A stretch of DNA of 64,000 nt from Coralloluteibacterium thermophilum (lineage in GTDB: Bacteria > Pseudomonadota > Gammaproteobacteria > Xanthomonadales > Xanthomonadaceae): the NCBI RefSeq assembly GCF_042654365.1, contig NZ_JBHSGG010000037.1, forward strand, positions 20,186 through 84,185, written 5' to 3'. Shown piece after piece: positions 34,954 to 43,056 of this stretch. Within the stretch, counting starts at the first letter, position 1, and each line of letters opens with the position of its first letter. The notes beneath the pieces are model-generated. The model made no database searches and had not been told where the DNA came from. It worked only from the letters and a program-made list of their open reading frames with translations. A program made the position numbers and the translations under genes.

Positions 34954-36006
34954 TCAGCCCACCGCCGCCGGCAAGGTCGCGGCGTCGTGCTCGAGGTGGT
35001 AGCGGGTGGCGGTCTCGACCTCGTTCCTGGAACCGAGGAACACCGGCACGCGCTGGTGCAGGCTGGTCGGCGTCACCTCGAGCATGCGCGCACGTCCGGT
35101 GGTCGCCGCACCGCCGGCCTGTTCCACGATAAAGGCCATGGGGTTGGCCTCGTACATGAGGCGCAGCTTGCCGGCCTTGTCCGGCTCGCGGCGGTCCCAC
35201 GGATAGATGAAGATGCCGCCGCGGGTGAGGATGCGGTGCACGTCGGAGACCATGCTCGCGATCCAGCGCATGTTGAAGTCCTTGCCGCGCGGCCCGTCGC
35301 GGCCGGCGAGCAGGTCGGCGACGTAGTGCTGCATCGCCGGCTCCCAGAAGCGCTGGTTGGACATGTTGACCGCGAACTCGCGGGTGTCCTCGGGGATGGT
35401 GATGTCGCTGCGGGTCAGCAGGAAGCTGCCGATCTCGCGGTCGAGGGTGAAGGCGTGCACGCCGTGGCCGATGGTCAGCACCAGGGTGCAGCTCGGCCCG
35501 TAGATGCAGTAGCCCGCGGCGAGCTGCTCGCTGCCCGGCTGCAGGAAGGCCTCGGCCGAGACCGGGTCGACGCCGGGCTTGGCGCGCAGCACCGAGAAGA
35601 TGGTGCCGATGGAGACGTTGACGTCGATGTTCGAGCTGCCGTCGAGCGGGTCGAACAGCAGCAGCAGGTCGCCGCGGGGATAGACGTCGGGGATGGGCTG
35701 CGGGTCGGCCATCTCCTCCGAGGCGCAGGCGGCGAGGTGGCCGCCCCAGGCGTTGGCCTGCAGCAGGATCTCGTTGGAGATGACGTCGAGCTTCTTCTGC
35801 GCCTCGCCCTGCACGTTGTCGCCGGTGCCGGCGTCGCCCAGCACACCGCCGAGGGCGCCCTTCGACACCTGTATGGCGATCATCTTGCAGGCGCGGGCGA
35901 CGACCTCGATCAGCAGCCGCTGCTCGGCGCCGAATTCCGGATGGGCACGCTGCTGCTCGATCAGGAACTGGGTGAGCGTGATCGGCTTGTTCGACATCGG
36001 CGGCAT
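34954..36006 (-). CDS. fbp: Fructose-1,6-bisphosphatase class I
   Basis: 350-aa gluconeogenic phosphatase (fructose 1,6-bisphosphate to fructose 6-phosphate). The metal/phosphate motif LLLLFDPLDGSSNIDVNVSIGTIFSV lies near residue 115, and active-site GGIFIYPWDRREPDKAGKLRLMYEANPMAF is in the C-terminal half. The N-terminus MSNKPITLTQFLIEQQ is typical; an ATG three codons upstream (36006) is used but 35997 is equally possible. It is followed at once by the 2OG oxygenase gene, and phhA lies upstream on the same strand. Confidence 0.96.
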   Translation of the reverse strand: MPPMSNKPITLTQFLIEQQRAHPEFGAEQRLLIEVVARACKMIAIQVSKGALGGVLGDAGTGDNVQGEAQKKLDVISNEILLQANAWGGHLAACASEEMADPQPIPDVYPRGDLLLLFDPLDGSSNIDVNVSIGTIFSVLRAKPGVDPVSAEAFLQPGSEQLAAGYCIYGPSCTLVLTIGHGVHAFTLDREIGSFLLTRSDITIPEDTREFAVNMSNQRFWEPAMQHYVADLLAGRDGPRGKDFNMRWIASMVSDVHRILTRGGIFIYPWDRREPDKAGKLRLMYEANPMAFIVEQAGGAATTGRARMLEVTPTSLHQRVPVFLGSRNEVETATRYHLEHDAATLPAAVG

Positions 36007-36051
36007 CCGGAGGGGGAGGAAGCACCCATTCTAGGCCCGCGCGCGCGGGTC

Positions 36052-36942
36052 CTACACGTCGCCGCCGCTCGCCCAGCCCTCGCCGGAGCCGCGCTGCAGC
36101 ACGCGGTCGCCCGGCAGCACCTCGCCGGCCGGCACCGCGGGCTGGTCGGCGAGCCGTGCGTAGATCGGCGTGAAGTCGGGAGCCGTCGCCGCCATCAGCT
36201 GCTCGAAGCCGTCGATGACGAAGTAGGTCTTCTGGTAGGTGTCGATGCGGTACTGCGTGCGCATCACCCGCTCCAGGTCGAAGCCGATGCGGTTGGGCGC
36301 GGCGGATTCCAGGCTGTGGATGGATTCGCCCTTGGAACTGACGATCCCGGCCCCGTAGATGCGCAGGCCGTCGGCCTGGCGGATCAGCCCGAACTCGACG
36401 GTGTACCAGTACAGCCGCGTGAGGTTGGTCAGCGCGTCGGGGCCGATGGCGTGCGCCTTCACGCCGCCGCGGCCGTAGGCCTGCATGTAGTCGGCGAACA
36501 CCGGCTCCATCAGCAGCGGCACATGGCCGAAGAGGTCGTGGAAGAGGTCGGGCTCGGAGAGATAATCGAGCTCCTCGGGCTTGCGGATCCACCAGGTGAC
36601 CGGGAAGCGGCGGTTGGCCAGGTGCTCGAAGAAGGTCAGCTCGGGCAGCAGGCCCTCGACGCCGACGATCTCCCAGCCGGTGGTCTCCGCCAGGGCCGCG
36701 TTGAGTTCGGAGAACTTCGGGATGCGGTCGGCGCTCATGCCCATCCGCGCCTGGTTGGCGAGGAACTCGTCGCAGGCGCGGCCCACCAGCAGCGCGTTCT
36801 GGCGCTCGAACAGGGTGGCCCAGACCCGGTGGTCGGTCTCGGTGTAGTCGTCCCAGGGCTGCTCCACGGTTCCGGTCGCATAGACCGGAACCACGCCCTT
36901 GTCGGTGACCTGATGCTCGACCCGCTTGGGATTGGCGGCCAT
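36052..36942 (-). CDS. phhA: Phenylalanine-4-hydroxylase
   Basis: 296-aa iron- and pterin-dependent monooxygenase converting Phe to Tyr, of bacterial monomeric type. Iron ligands are the two His in PDLFHDLFGHVPLL and Glu in WYTVEFGLI. Other conserved parts are TGWEIVGVEGLLP and FPVTWWIRKPEELDYL. It is divergent from an Lrp/AsnC-type regulator gene, a common arrangement for amino-acid catabolism, so the regulator probably controls it. The pterin recycling enzyme PhhB is not adjacent. Confidence 0.96.
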   Translation of the reverse strand: MAANPKRVEHQVTDKGVVPVYATGTVEQPWDDYTETDHRVWATLFERQNALLVGRACDEFLANQARMGMSADRIPKFSELNAALAETTGWEIVGVEGLLPELTFFEHLANRRFPVTWWIRKPEELDYLSEPDLFHDLFGHVPLLMEPVFADYMQAYGRGGVKAHAIGPDALTNLTRLYWYTVEFGLIRQADGLRIYGAGIVSSKGESIHSLESAAPNRIGFDLERVMRTQYRIDTYQKTYFVIDGFEQLMAATAPDFTPIYARLADQPAVPAGEVLPGDRVLQRGSGEGWASGGDV

Positions 36943-37011
36943 GGCGTCGCTCCGTTGCTGGAACCGCCAGTCTAGGACGGGGCCCGCGCACGAACCTGCC
37001 TATTTCGCGCG

Positions 37012-37042
37012 TTGCGACCGCGGTAAACGCAATAATCTTGCG
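37012..37042. promoter_or_regulatory. Candidate Lrp/AsnC operator between phhA and regulator
   Basis: The short divergent gap (126 nt) holds CGCAA-TAATC-TTGCG at 37028-37042, a 15-bp dyad with an AT centre, preceded by another TTGCG at 37012-37016 and the palindrome ACCGCGGT at 37017-37024. A 15-bp dyad with an AT-rich middle is the shape bound by Lrp/AsnC dimers. It ends 26 nt before the regulator start codon. Confidence 0.5.
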
Positions 37043-37068
37043 CCCTGGCACGCAAACCCGGGACGATC

Positions 37069-37551
37069 ATGAAGAAGCCCACGCTGGATCGCACCGATCT
37101 CGCCCTGCTGCGCCTGCTTCAGGTGCACGGGCGCATCAGCAATGCCGAACTGGCCGAGCGCGCCCACCTCTCGGCGTCCGCCTGCCTGCGCCGCGTGCAG
37201 CGGCTGGAGGCGGCGGGCGTGATCGCCGGCTACGGCGCGCGCCTCGATCCGCAGCAGGTCGGGCTGGGCCTGCAGGCCTTCGTCCGCGTCCAGCTCGCGC
37301 GCCACGACGCCGCCGCCATCGCGGGGTTCACCGCGCGCATGGCCGAGGCCGACGAGGTCCTCGCTTGCCACGCCCTGACCGGCGACATGGACTACCTGCT
37401 CCACGTCGCGGTGGTCGATCTGGCCGATTTCTCGCGCTTCCTGCTCGACCGGCTGCTGGGCGTCGGCGACGTCGCCGACGTCAATTCGAGCTTCGTGCTG
37501 CGCACGGTCAAGCAGGCCCAGGGCCTGCCGCTGGCCCACCTGCAGGACTGA
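37069..37551 (+). CDS. Lrp/AsnC family transcriptional regulator
   Basis: 160-aa regulator. The N-terminal winged HTH (LDRTDLALLRLLQVHGRISNAELAERAHLSASACLRRV) is followed by a C-terminal RAM ligand-binding domain (about 70-150) with ALTGDMDYLLHVAVVDLADF. It is divergent from phhA, so it probably senses an aromatic amino acid and activates phhA, as PhhR-type or Lrp-like regulators do elsewhere. A putative operator lies in the shared upstream region. The ligand is inferred. Confidence 0.93.
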   Translation: MKKPTLDRTDLALLRLLQVHGRISNAELAERAHLSASACLRRVQRLEAAGVIAGYGARLDPQQVGLGLQAFVRVQLARHDAAAIAGFTARMAEADEVLACHALTGDMDYLLHVAVVDLADFSRFLLDRLLGVGDVADVNSSFVLRTVKQAQGLPLAHLQD

Positions 37552-37558
37552 GGGCCCG

Positions 37559-38248
37559 TCAGCCGGGCGGGGCGCGGTCCGGCAGGTGCGCGGTCGTCGC
37601 GGGGGGCGCGTCCTCGGCCTCCTCCTCGTCCTCCCAGGAATAGCGCGGCCGCGGCGGCGCCGGGTCCAGCCGCCGCCAGAGCACCGCTGCCAGCAGGCCC
37701 ATCAGGGCGCCGCAGAGGTGGGATTCCCAGCTGATCTCCGGGCCCTGCGGCAGCACCGTGAGCAGCATGCCGCCGTAGAGGAGGAAGCCGATCAGGGTGG
37801 CGGCGATGGCGCTGCGGTCGCGGCGCAGCAGGCCGAGGAAGAACACGCACCACAGCAGGCCGTGGGTCAGGCCGCTGGCCCCGAGGTGCCCGGCGTCGCG
37901 GCCGATCAGCCAGACCCCCAGGCCCGATCCCAGCCAGATCAGCGGCAGCGCCCGGCGGGCGGTGCGGGGGTAGGCGGCGAGCATCAGCGTGCCCAGGACC
38001 AGCAGGGACGGGGTGTTGGCGATCAGGTGCGTCCACGAGCCGTGCAGCAGCGGCGCGGTCAGGATGCCGACCAGCCCGGACAGGCTCCGCGGATGCACGG
38101 CGAAGGCGCCGAGCGCGCCGCCGCCGAGGAGGTGGACGAGCCACACCAGCACGACGAAGCCGAGGCTCGCGAGCGCGGCGCGACGGAAACGGCGGCGGTC
38201 GGCGGCGGCGACCTGGGCGGGATCGGGCTGTGCGCGGAACGGGTCCAT
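37559..38248 (-). CDS. Rhomboid family intramembrane serine protease
   Basis: 229-aa protease with six membrane helices. The catalytic Ser is in GHLGASGLTHG (about residue 126) and the catalytic His in SWESHLCGALMG (about 180). Oxyanion residues include His/Asn in HGSWTHLIANTPSLL. An acidic tail (WEDEEEAEDAPP) closes the protein. The substrate is unknown. The 3' end faces the Lrp-like gene with a 7-nt gap. Confidence 0.93.
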   Translation of the reverse strand: MDPFRAQPDPAQVAAADRRRFRRAALASLGFVVLVWLVHLLGGGALGAFAVHPRSLSGLVGILTAPLLHGSWTHLIANTPSLLVLGTLMLAAYPRTARRALPLIWLGSGLGVWLIGRDAGHLGASGLTHGLLWCVFFLGLLRRDRSAIAATLIGFLLYGGMLLTVLPQGPEISWESHLCGALMGLLAAVLWRRLDPAPPRPRYSWEDEEEAEDAPPATTAHLPDRAPPG

Positions 38249-38294
38249 CCCAGCGAGGTGGGGCCTCGCCCGGCCGAGGCAAGCGCGGTCGGCG

Positions 38295-39308
38295 TCAGCG
38301 CCGCACGTCGAGCTGTCCGGCGTCGACGAAGGCGGCCACGTCGCTCGCGCGCAGCAGCATGACGTCGCCCGGCAGGGTGTGCTTCAGCACGCCGGCACCG
38401 AGGCCGAACTCCAGCGCCTCCGCATCGCCGAGGCCGCTGCGCAGCCCGTGCAGCACGCCGGCGGCGAAGGCGTCCCCGCCGCCGATGCGGTCGACGATGC
38501 CCCGCACCTCCACCGTCCGGGTCGTGTGGCGGGTGCCCTCGCGCAGCGCCATCAGGCCCTGCAGCGCGTGGTGGTCCACGCTGTGCGTCGTGCGGACGGT
38601 GCAGGCCATGCGCGCGAGCCGCGGGAAGGCGGCGAAGGCCGCGTCCGCGGCCGCGGCGAAGCGCGCCGCCGGATCGGCCTCTTCGAAGCGCCGGCCGAGC
38701 AGCAGTGCGACGTCGCGGTGGTCGACGAAGGCGATGTCCGCCTGGTCCAGCACCTGGCGCAGCAGGCCTGCGGCGTCGCCGTCCCAGGCCTGCCACAGGC
38801 GCGCCCGGTAGTTGCCGTCGAAGGACACCCGCAGGCCGGCGTTCCGGGCCGCGCGCACGGCGGCGATGGCGGCCTGTGCGCTCGCCGGCCCCAGCGCCGG
38901 GGTCACGCCGGAGACGTGCAGGTGGTCGGCGCCGTCGAACACGCGCGGCCAGTCGAGCGCGTCCGGCGCCGTGGCGAAGGCCGAACCGGCGCGGTCGTAG
39001 ACCACCTCGCTCGGGCGGTGGCCGGCGCCCGGCGCGAGGAAGTACAGCCCCATGCGGCCCGGCCTGCGCAGGACGGCCGAGACGTCGACGCCGTGCCGGC
39101 GCAGCTCGTCGAGCGCGGCCGCGCCCAGGGCGTTGTCGGGCAGCACGCTCGCCAGCCGGACCGCATGGCCCCAGCGCGAGAGGGCCACGGCGACGTTGGT
39201 CTCCGCGCCGCCCACGCAGACCTCCAGGCGCGGGGACTGCAGGAGCAGTTCCCGACCGGGCGCCGACAGGCGCAGCAGGACCTCGCCGAAGCACACCACA
39301 GCCGCCAT
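38295..39308 (-). CDS. kdgK: 2-dehydro-3-deoxygluconate kinase (PfkB family)
   Basis: 337-aa sugar kinase. The PfkB core has GGAETNVAVALSRWG near residue 35 and the catalytic signature DRIGGGDAFAAGVLHGL near 272. Its similarity pattern and the neighbouring uxaC and LacI genes point to KDG phosphorylation in uronate degradation (Entner-Doudoroff entry). The start is ATG 39308, since GAGGAG lies 5 nt upstream; a GTG six nt earlier is less likely. A half-palindrome TGACACCG in its upstream region resembles one before uxaC. Confidence 0.85.
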   Translation of the reverse strand: MAAVVCFGEVLLRLSAPGRELLLQSPRLEVCVGGAETNVAVALSRWGHAVRLASVLPDNALGAAALDELRRHGVDVSAVLRRPGRMGLYFLAPGAGHRPSEVVYDRAGSAFATAPDALDWPRVFDGADHLHVSGVTPALGPASAQAAIAAVRAARNAGLRVSFDGNYRARLWQAWDGDAAGLLRQVLDQADIAFVDHRDVALLLGRRFEEADPAARFAAAADAAFAAFPRLARMACTVRTTHSVDHHALQGLMALREGTRHTTRTVEVRGIVDRIGGGDAFAAGVLHGLRSGLGDAEALEFGLGAGVLKHTLPGDVMLLRASDVAAFVDAGQLDVRR

Positions 39309-39370
39309 GCCCACTCCTCGCGTTCGGGGATATCGGGGCGCGCCGACCGCCGCCTGTCACGGCGGGGGTT

Positions 39371-39385
39371 GTCCAGCGGTGTCAG
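39371..39385 (-). promoter_or_regulatory. Candidate LacI-type operator upstream of kdgK
   Basis: On the minus strand this reads TGACACCGCTGGACA, 63 nt before the kdgK ATG. It matches the element before uxaC (TGACACCGGTTACCA) at 11 of 15 positions, sharing TGACACCG exactly. It is a possible binding site for the LacI-family regulator encoded nearby. Confidence 0.4.
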
Positions 39386-39454
39386 CGCCTTCCCGCGCGG
39401 ATCATAGCCCGCGCCGACGGGCTGGCGGGGCGGGCGCCGCGCCCGCCGCACGGC

Positions 39455-40003
39455 TTAGGAGCGGGGGAACTCGCGCTGGATCCAGCGGTCGAGCAGGCGC
39501 TTCTCGAAGCGCAGGGTATCGCTGCCGTCGAGGGTCGAGGCGCCGGTCAGGAAGCCCGGATCGCTGAGCCGGCGCTCGCCCTCGGCGAGCACGCTGCCGT
39601 CGGCCCCGGTCAGCCGGAAACTCAGGTCCACGCGCGGCGGGTAGATGTCGCGCACGTAGCGGATGCGGTCGGCCTGTGGCCCGCGCCAGGGCTCGTAGTT
39701 GCCGGCCCGGCGGATGTCGTGGAAGGTCACGTCCAGGCGCTGCCCCGGCGCCAGCCGCGGCGCCGCGCGGTCGCGGACGTGCTCGGCGAGCCGCTCGACC
39801 CAGTTGCCGCGCGCGGCCTCCCAGCGGTTGCCGCTGAGCCGGATCTCGGAGAAGGCCTCGGGGTCGTCCCAGCGCACCTGCACCGGCCCCTCCCCGGCGA
39901 GGCTGCGCGGGGCGTCCGCGTCGGTGACGCGCGTCGGCCCGCTGGCGCAGCCGGTCAGCAGGGCCAGGGCGAGGAGGGGCGTGAGCAGGGGCAGGCGGCG
40001 CAT
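39455..40003 (-). CDS. DUF3016-type lipoprotein
   Basis: 182-aa lipoprotein (lipobox LTGC, Cys20). The rest resembles the DUF3016 family of Xanthomonadales and relatives: RVDLSFRLTGADGSVLAEGERRLSDPGFL in the C-terminal half, and the stretch LRFEKRLLDRWIQREF at the end. Its function is unknown. The start is ATG 40003. It is divergent from the LacI gene (173-nt gap) and does not look functionally tied to the uronate genes. Confidence 0.75.
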   Translation of the reverse strand: MRRLPLLTPLLALALLTGCASGPTRVTDADAPRSLAGEGPVQVRWDDPEAFSEIRLSGNRWEAARGNWVERLAEHVRDRAAPRLAPGQRLDVTFHDIRRAGNYEPWRGPQADRIRYVRDIYPPRVDLSFRLTGADGSVLAEGERRLSDPGFLTGASTLDGSDTLRFEKRLLDRWIQREFPRS

Positions 40004-40176
40004 GACGGGTCTCCGCGGACTGTTCTGTGACTGCACTACGTTACGCGTGCGCGCGTCGCCGCGTCGCGACCGCATCGGGTTCAGGCCCCGCTCCGCCGCC
40101 CCGCCGGCGGCTGTCCCCTGGACAGGGCGTGGTTAAATGCGCCTCCCACGGGCGCGCGGCGCCAGAGCGAAAGTCC

Positions 40177-41235
40177 ATGAGTACACGCCGCCGGGCGCGC
40201 GAGCCGGCCGAGGAAAGCGAAGTCGCCGGCTTCACCGGGCCGGCGACGATCAACGACATCGCACGCCTCGCCGGGGTCTCGAAGAAGACCGTCTCGCGCG
40301 TCATCAACGCCTCGCCGCTGGTGCGCGCCGAGACCCGCGAGAAGGTCGCCGGGCTGATGCGCCAGGTCGGCTACGTGCCGGATCCGCAGGCGCGCGGGCT
40401 GGCGTTCCGGCGGGCCTTCCTGATCGGGCTGGTCTACGACAACCCGAACGCGCAGTACATCGTCAACGTGCAGAACGGCGCCCTCGACGCGCTGCGGGGC
40501 TCGGGCTTCGAGCTGGTGGTGCATCCCTGCGAGAGCCGCAGCGACGACTTCATCGAGGGCGTGTGCCGGTTCGTGCAGCGGCAGAAGCTGCACGGGGCGA
40601 TCCTGCTGCCGCCGGTCTCCGAGAACGAGGCGCTGGCCGAGGCGCTGGAGCGGCTGGACGTGCGCTACGTGCGGGTGGGTTCGGTGCCCTTCGGCGCCGC
40701 GGCGCGCACGGTCGTCAGCAACGACCGCGCGGCCGCCGTCGAGGTCGCGGAGTACCTGGTCGGCCTGGGCCACCGCGCGATCGGACTGATCGCGGGGCCG
40801 CACAGCCACCGCTCCGCGCACGAGCGCGCCGCGGGGTTCGGCGAGGTGCTGGCGCGCCACGGCATCGAACTGCCGCCGGAACGCGTGGTGGAGGGCGGCT
40901 ACACCTTCGAGTCGGGCGTCGCCTGCGCCGGGCGCCTGCTGGCGCTGGCGTCCCGCCCCACGGCGATCTTCGCCTGCAACGACGAGATGGCCGCCGGCGC
41001 CTACACCGCCGCGTACCGGATGGGCCTGCGGGTCCCGGAGGACGTCTCCATCGTCGGCTTCGACGACAGCCCCCTGGCCGCGCGCCTGTGGCCGGCGCTC
41101 ACCACGGTGCGCCTGCCGATCCGCGACATGGGGCGCCAGGCCGCCGCCCTGCTGCTCGATCCCGCCGCCGCCGCGCCGGCGCCGCTGACGCCGCACCTGG
41201 CGGTGCGCGACTCCTGCGGGCCGCCCGCGCGCTGA
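40177..41235 (+). CDS. LacI family transcriptional repressor
   Basis: 352-aa regulator. HTH of LacI type (ATINDIARLAGVSKKTVSRVIN, about 25-46) is preceded by a polar tail. A periplasmic-binding-like effector domain follows, with FACNDEMAAGAYTAAYRMGLRVPEDVSIVGFDD. It lies between kdgK/DUF3016 and uxaC, and the uxaC start is only 114 nt away, so it most likely represses uronate genes and is induced by an intermediate. A candidate operator lies before uxaC. Confidence 0.93.
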   Translation: MSTRRRAREPAEESEVAGFTGPATINDIARLAGVSKKTVSRVINASPLVRAETREKVAGLMRQVGYVPDPQARGLAFRRAFLIGLVYDNPNAQYIVNVQNGALDALRGSGFELVVHPCESRSDDFIEGVCRFVQRQKLHGAILLPPVSENEALAEALERLDVRYVRVGSVPFGAAARTVVSNDRAAAVEVAEYLVGLGHRAIGLIAGPHSHRSAHERAAGFGEVLARHGIELPPERVVEGGYTFESGVACAGRLLALASRPTAIFACNDEMAAGAYTAAYRMGLRVPEDVSIVGFDDSPLAARLWPALTTVRLPIRDMGRQAAALLLDPAAAAPAPLTPHLAVRDSCGPPAR

Positions 41236-41290
41236 CGCCGGCTGCGCCTGTGCGGCCGCGCGGTGTCCCCACGATTGCCGCGGTGCAGCG

Positions 41291-41306
41291 ATGACACCGG
41301 TTACCA
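41291..41306 (+). promoter_or_regulatory. Candidate LacI-type operator upstream of uxaC
   Basis: ATGACACCGGTTACCA, centred on the palindrome ACCGGT, lies 44 nt before the uxaC start and 7 nt before a weak -10 (TATGCT, 41313). LacI-family sites are centred on CpG palindromes of this kind. The upstream region of kdgK carries a similar half-site. Confidence 0.5.
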
Positions 41307-41349
41307 GTTGGCTATGCTCAGGCGCACGCTCCCCGTTCCCGGTGTCCGC

Positions 41350-42762
41350 ATGCCCAAGCCGCTGGTCCTCCACGACGACCGCCTGTTCCCCGCCGATCCC
41401 GGCACCCGCGGCATCGCCCGCCGCCTGTACGCGGAGGTGCGCGACCTGCCGATCATCAGCCCGCACGGGCATACCGACCCGTCGTGGTTCTCGCGCAATG
41501 AGCCCTTCCCCAACCCGACCGAGCTGCTGCTGGCGCCGGACCACTACCTCTTCCGCATGCTCTACAGCCAGGGCATCGCGCTGGAGGACCTCGGCGTCGC
41601 CGCGCTGGCCGGGCCGTCGCAGGCCGACCCGCGCGCCGCCTGGCGGCTGTTCGCTGCCAACCAGCACCTGTTCCGCGGCACGCCGTCCTCGGGCTGGCTG
41701 GCGTGGGTGTTCTCGAAGGTGTTCGGGCTCGACGTGCGCCTCGACGCCGACACCGCCGACCTCTACTACGACACCATCGACGCCGCGCTGCGCACGCCGG
41801 AGTTCCGCCCGCGCGCGCTGTTCGAGCGCTACAACATCGAGGTGATCGCGACCACCGAGTCGCCGCTCGACTCGCTCGCGCACCACGAGGCCATCCGCGA
41901 CAGCGACTGGTCGGGCCGCGTCGTCAGCGCCTACCGGCCCGATCCGGTGGTCGATCCCGAGCACGAGCAGTTCCCGCAGGCGCTGGCGCGCTTCGCCGAA
42001 CTCACCGGGGAGGACACCCACTCCTGGTCCGGCTATCTCGCCGCGCACCGCAGGCGCCGCGCGGACTTCGCCGCGGTCGGCACCACCTCGAGCGACCACG
42101 GCCATCCCACCGCGCGGACCGCGGACCTCTCGCCCGCCGAGGCGGAGCGCCTGTTCGCACGCGTGGTCGCCGGCGGGGCGAGCGCCGAGGACGCCGAGCT
42201 GTTCCGCGCGCAGATGCTGACCGAGATGGCGCGCATGAGCCTGGACGACGGCTTCGTGCTGCAGATCCACCCGGGCGCGTTCCGCAACCACAACCCGGGC
42301 CTGTTCGCCCGCTTCGGCCGCGACAAGGGCGCCGACATCCCCACCGCCACCGAGTACGTGCGCGCGCTGCAGCCCCTGCTCGGGCGCTTCGGCAACGAGC
42401 CGGGGCTCACGATCATCGTGTTCACCCTCGACGAGACCAGCTACGCCCGCGAGCTGGCGCCGCTGGCGGGCCACTACCCGGCGCTGAAGCTGGGCCCGGC
42501 CTGGTGGTTCCACGATTCGCCCGAGGGCCTGATGCGCTTCCGCGAGCAGACCACGGAGACGGCCGGTTTCTACAACACCGTCGGCTTCAACGACGACACC
42601 CGCGCCTTCCTCTCGATCCCCGCCCGCCACGACACCGCGCGCCGCATCGACTGCGCCTGGCTTGCGCGCCTCGTCGCCGAGCACCGCCTCGACGAGGATG
42701 CCGCCGCCGAGGTCGCGGTGGATCTGGCCTACACCCTGCCGAAGAGGGCGTACAGGCTTTAG
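41350..42762 (+). CDS. uxaC: Uronate isomerase
   Basis: 470-aa amidohydrolase-fold enzyme, the same length as E. coli UxaC. It isomerises D-glucuronate to D-fructuronate and D-galacturonate to D-tagaturonate. Metal-binding motif ISPHGHTDPSWFS is near residue 30; YNIEVIATTESPLDSLAHH and DGFVLQIHPGAFRNHNP are also characteristic. With kdgK it forms part of the uronate pathway; uxuA/uxuB are not in the window. The stop TAG is immediately followed by a heptad array. Confidence 0.95.
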   Translation: MPKPLVLHDDRLFPADPGTRGIARRLYAEVRDLPIISPHGHTDPSWFSRNEPFPNPTELLLAPDHYLFRMLYSQGIALEDLGVAALAGPSQADPRAAWRLFAANQHLFRGTPSSGWLAWVFSKVFGLDVRLDADTADLYYDTIDAALRTPEFRPRALFERYNIEVIATTESPLDSLAHHEAIRDSDWSGRVVSAYRPDPVVDPEHEQFPQALARFAELTGEDTHSWSGYLAAHRRRRADFAAVGTTSSDHGHPTARTADLSPAEAERLFARVVAGGASAEDAELFRAQMLTEMARMSLDDGFVLQIHPGAFRNHNPGLFARFGRDKGADIPTATEYVRALQPLLGRFGNEPGLTIIVFTLDETSYARELAPLAGHYPALKLGPAWWFHDSPEGLMRFREQTTETAGFYNTVGFNDDTRAFLSIPARHDTARRIDCAWLARLVAEHRLDEDAAAEVAVDLAYTLPKRAYRL

Positions 42763-43049
42763 GGGCTTGGTAGGGCTTAGGGCCTGGGGCTTGGGGCTTG
42801 GGGCTTGGGGCTCGGGGCTCGGGGCTCGGGGCTCGGGGCTTGGGGCTTGGGGCTTAGGGCTCGGGGCTTAGGGCTCGGGGCTCGGGGCTCGGGGCTTAGG
42901 GCTTAGGGCTCGGGGCTCGGGGCTCGGGGCTCGGGGCTTAGGGCTTAGGGCTCGGGGCTCGGGGCTCGGGGCGGCGATGCCGGATGCTCCTCTGCCCTCT
43001 GCCCTCTGCCCTCTGCCCAGTGCCGGGCCCAGTGCCCTCGCCCAGTACC
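42763..43049. repeat. GGGGCTY heptad array with C-rich partner arm
   Basis: Directly after the uxaC stop, about 30 consecutive heptads GGGGCTT, GGGGCTC or GGGCTTA run from 42763 to 42972. After GCGGCGATGCCGGATGCTCC, a C-rich arm at about 42990-43049 has TGCCCTC and TGCCCAG heptads. It fills the gap between uxaC (+) and alx (-), ending about 8 nt before the alx stop. The reverse complement is the same composite as at 34.1 kb. Eight or more G-runs of 4 give very high quadruplex potential. Confidence 0.9.
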
Positions 43050-43056
43050 GCTCGCC

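Noticed and set aside
42763..42972. Tandem array as a CRISPR locus
   Set aside because: The unit is 7 nt with no spacers, and no cas gene is nearby.
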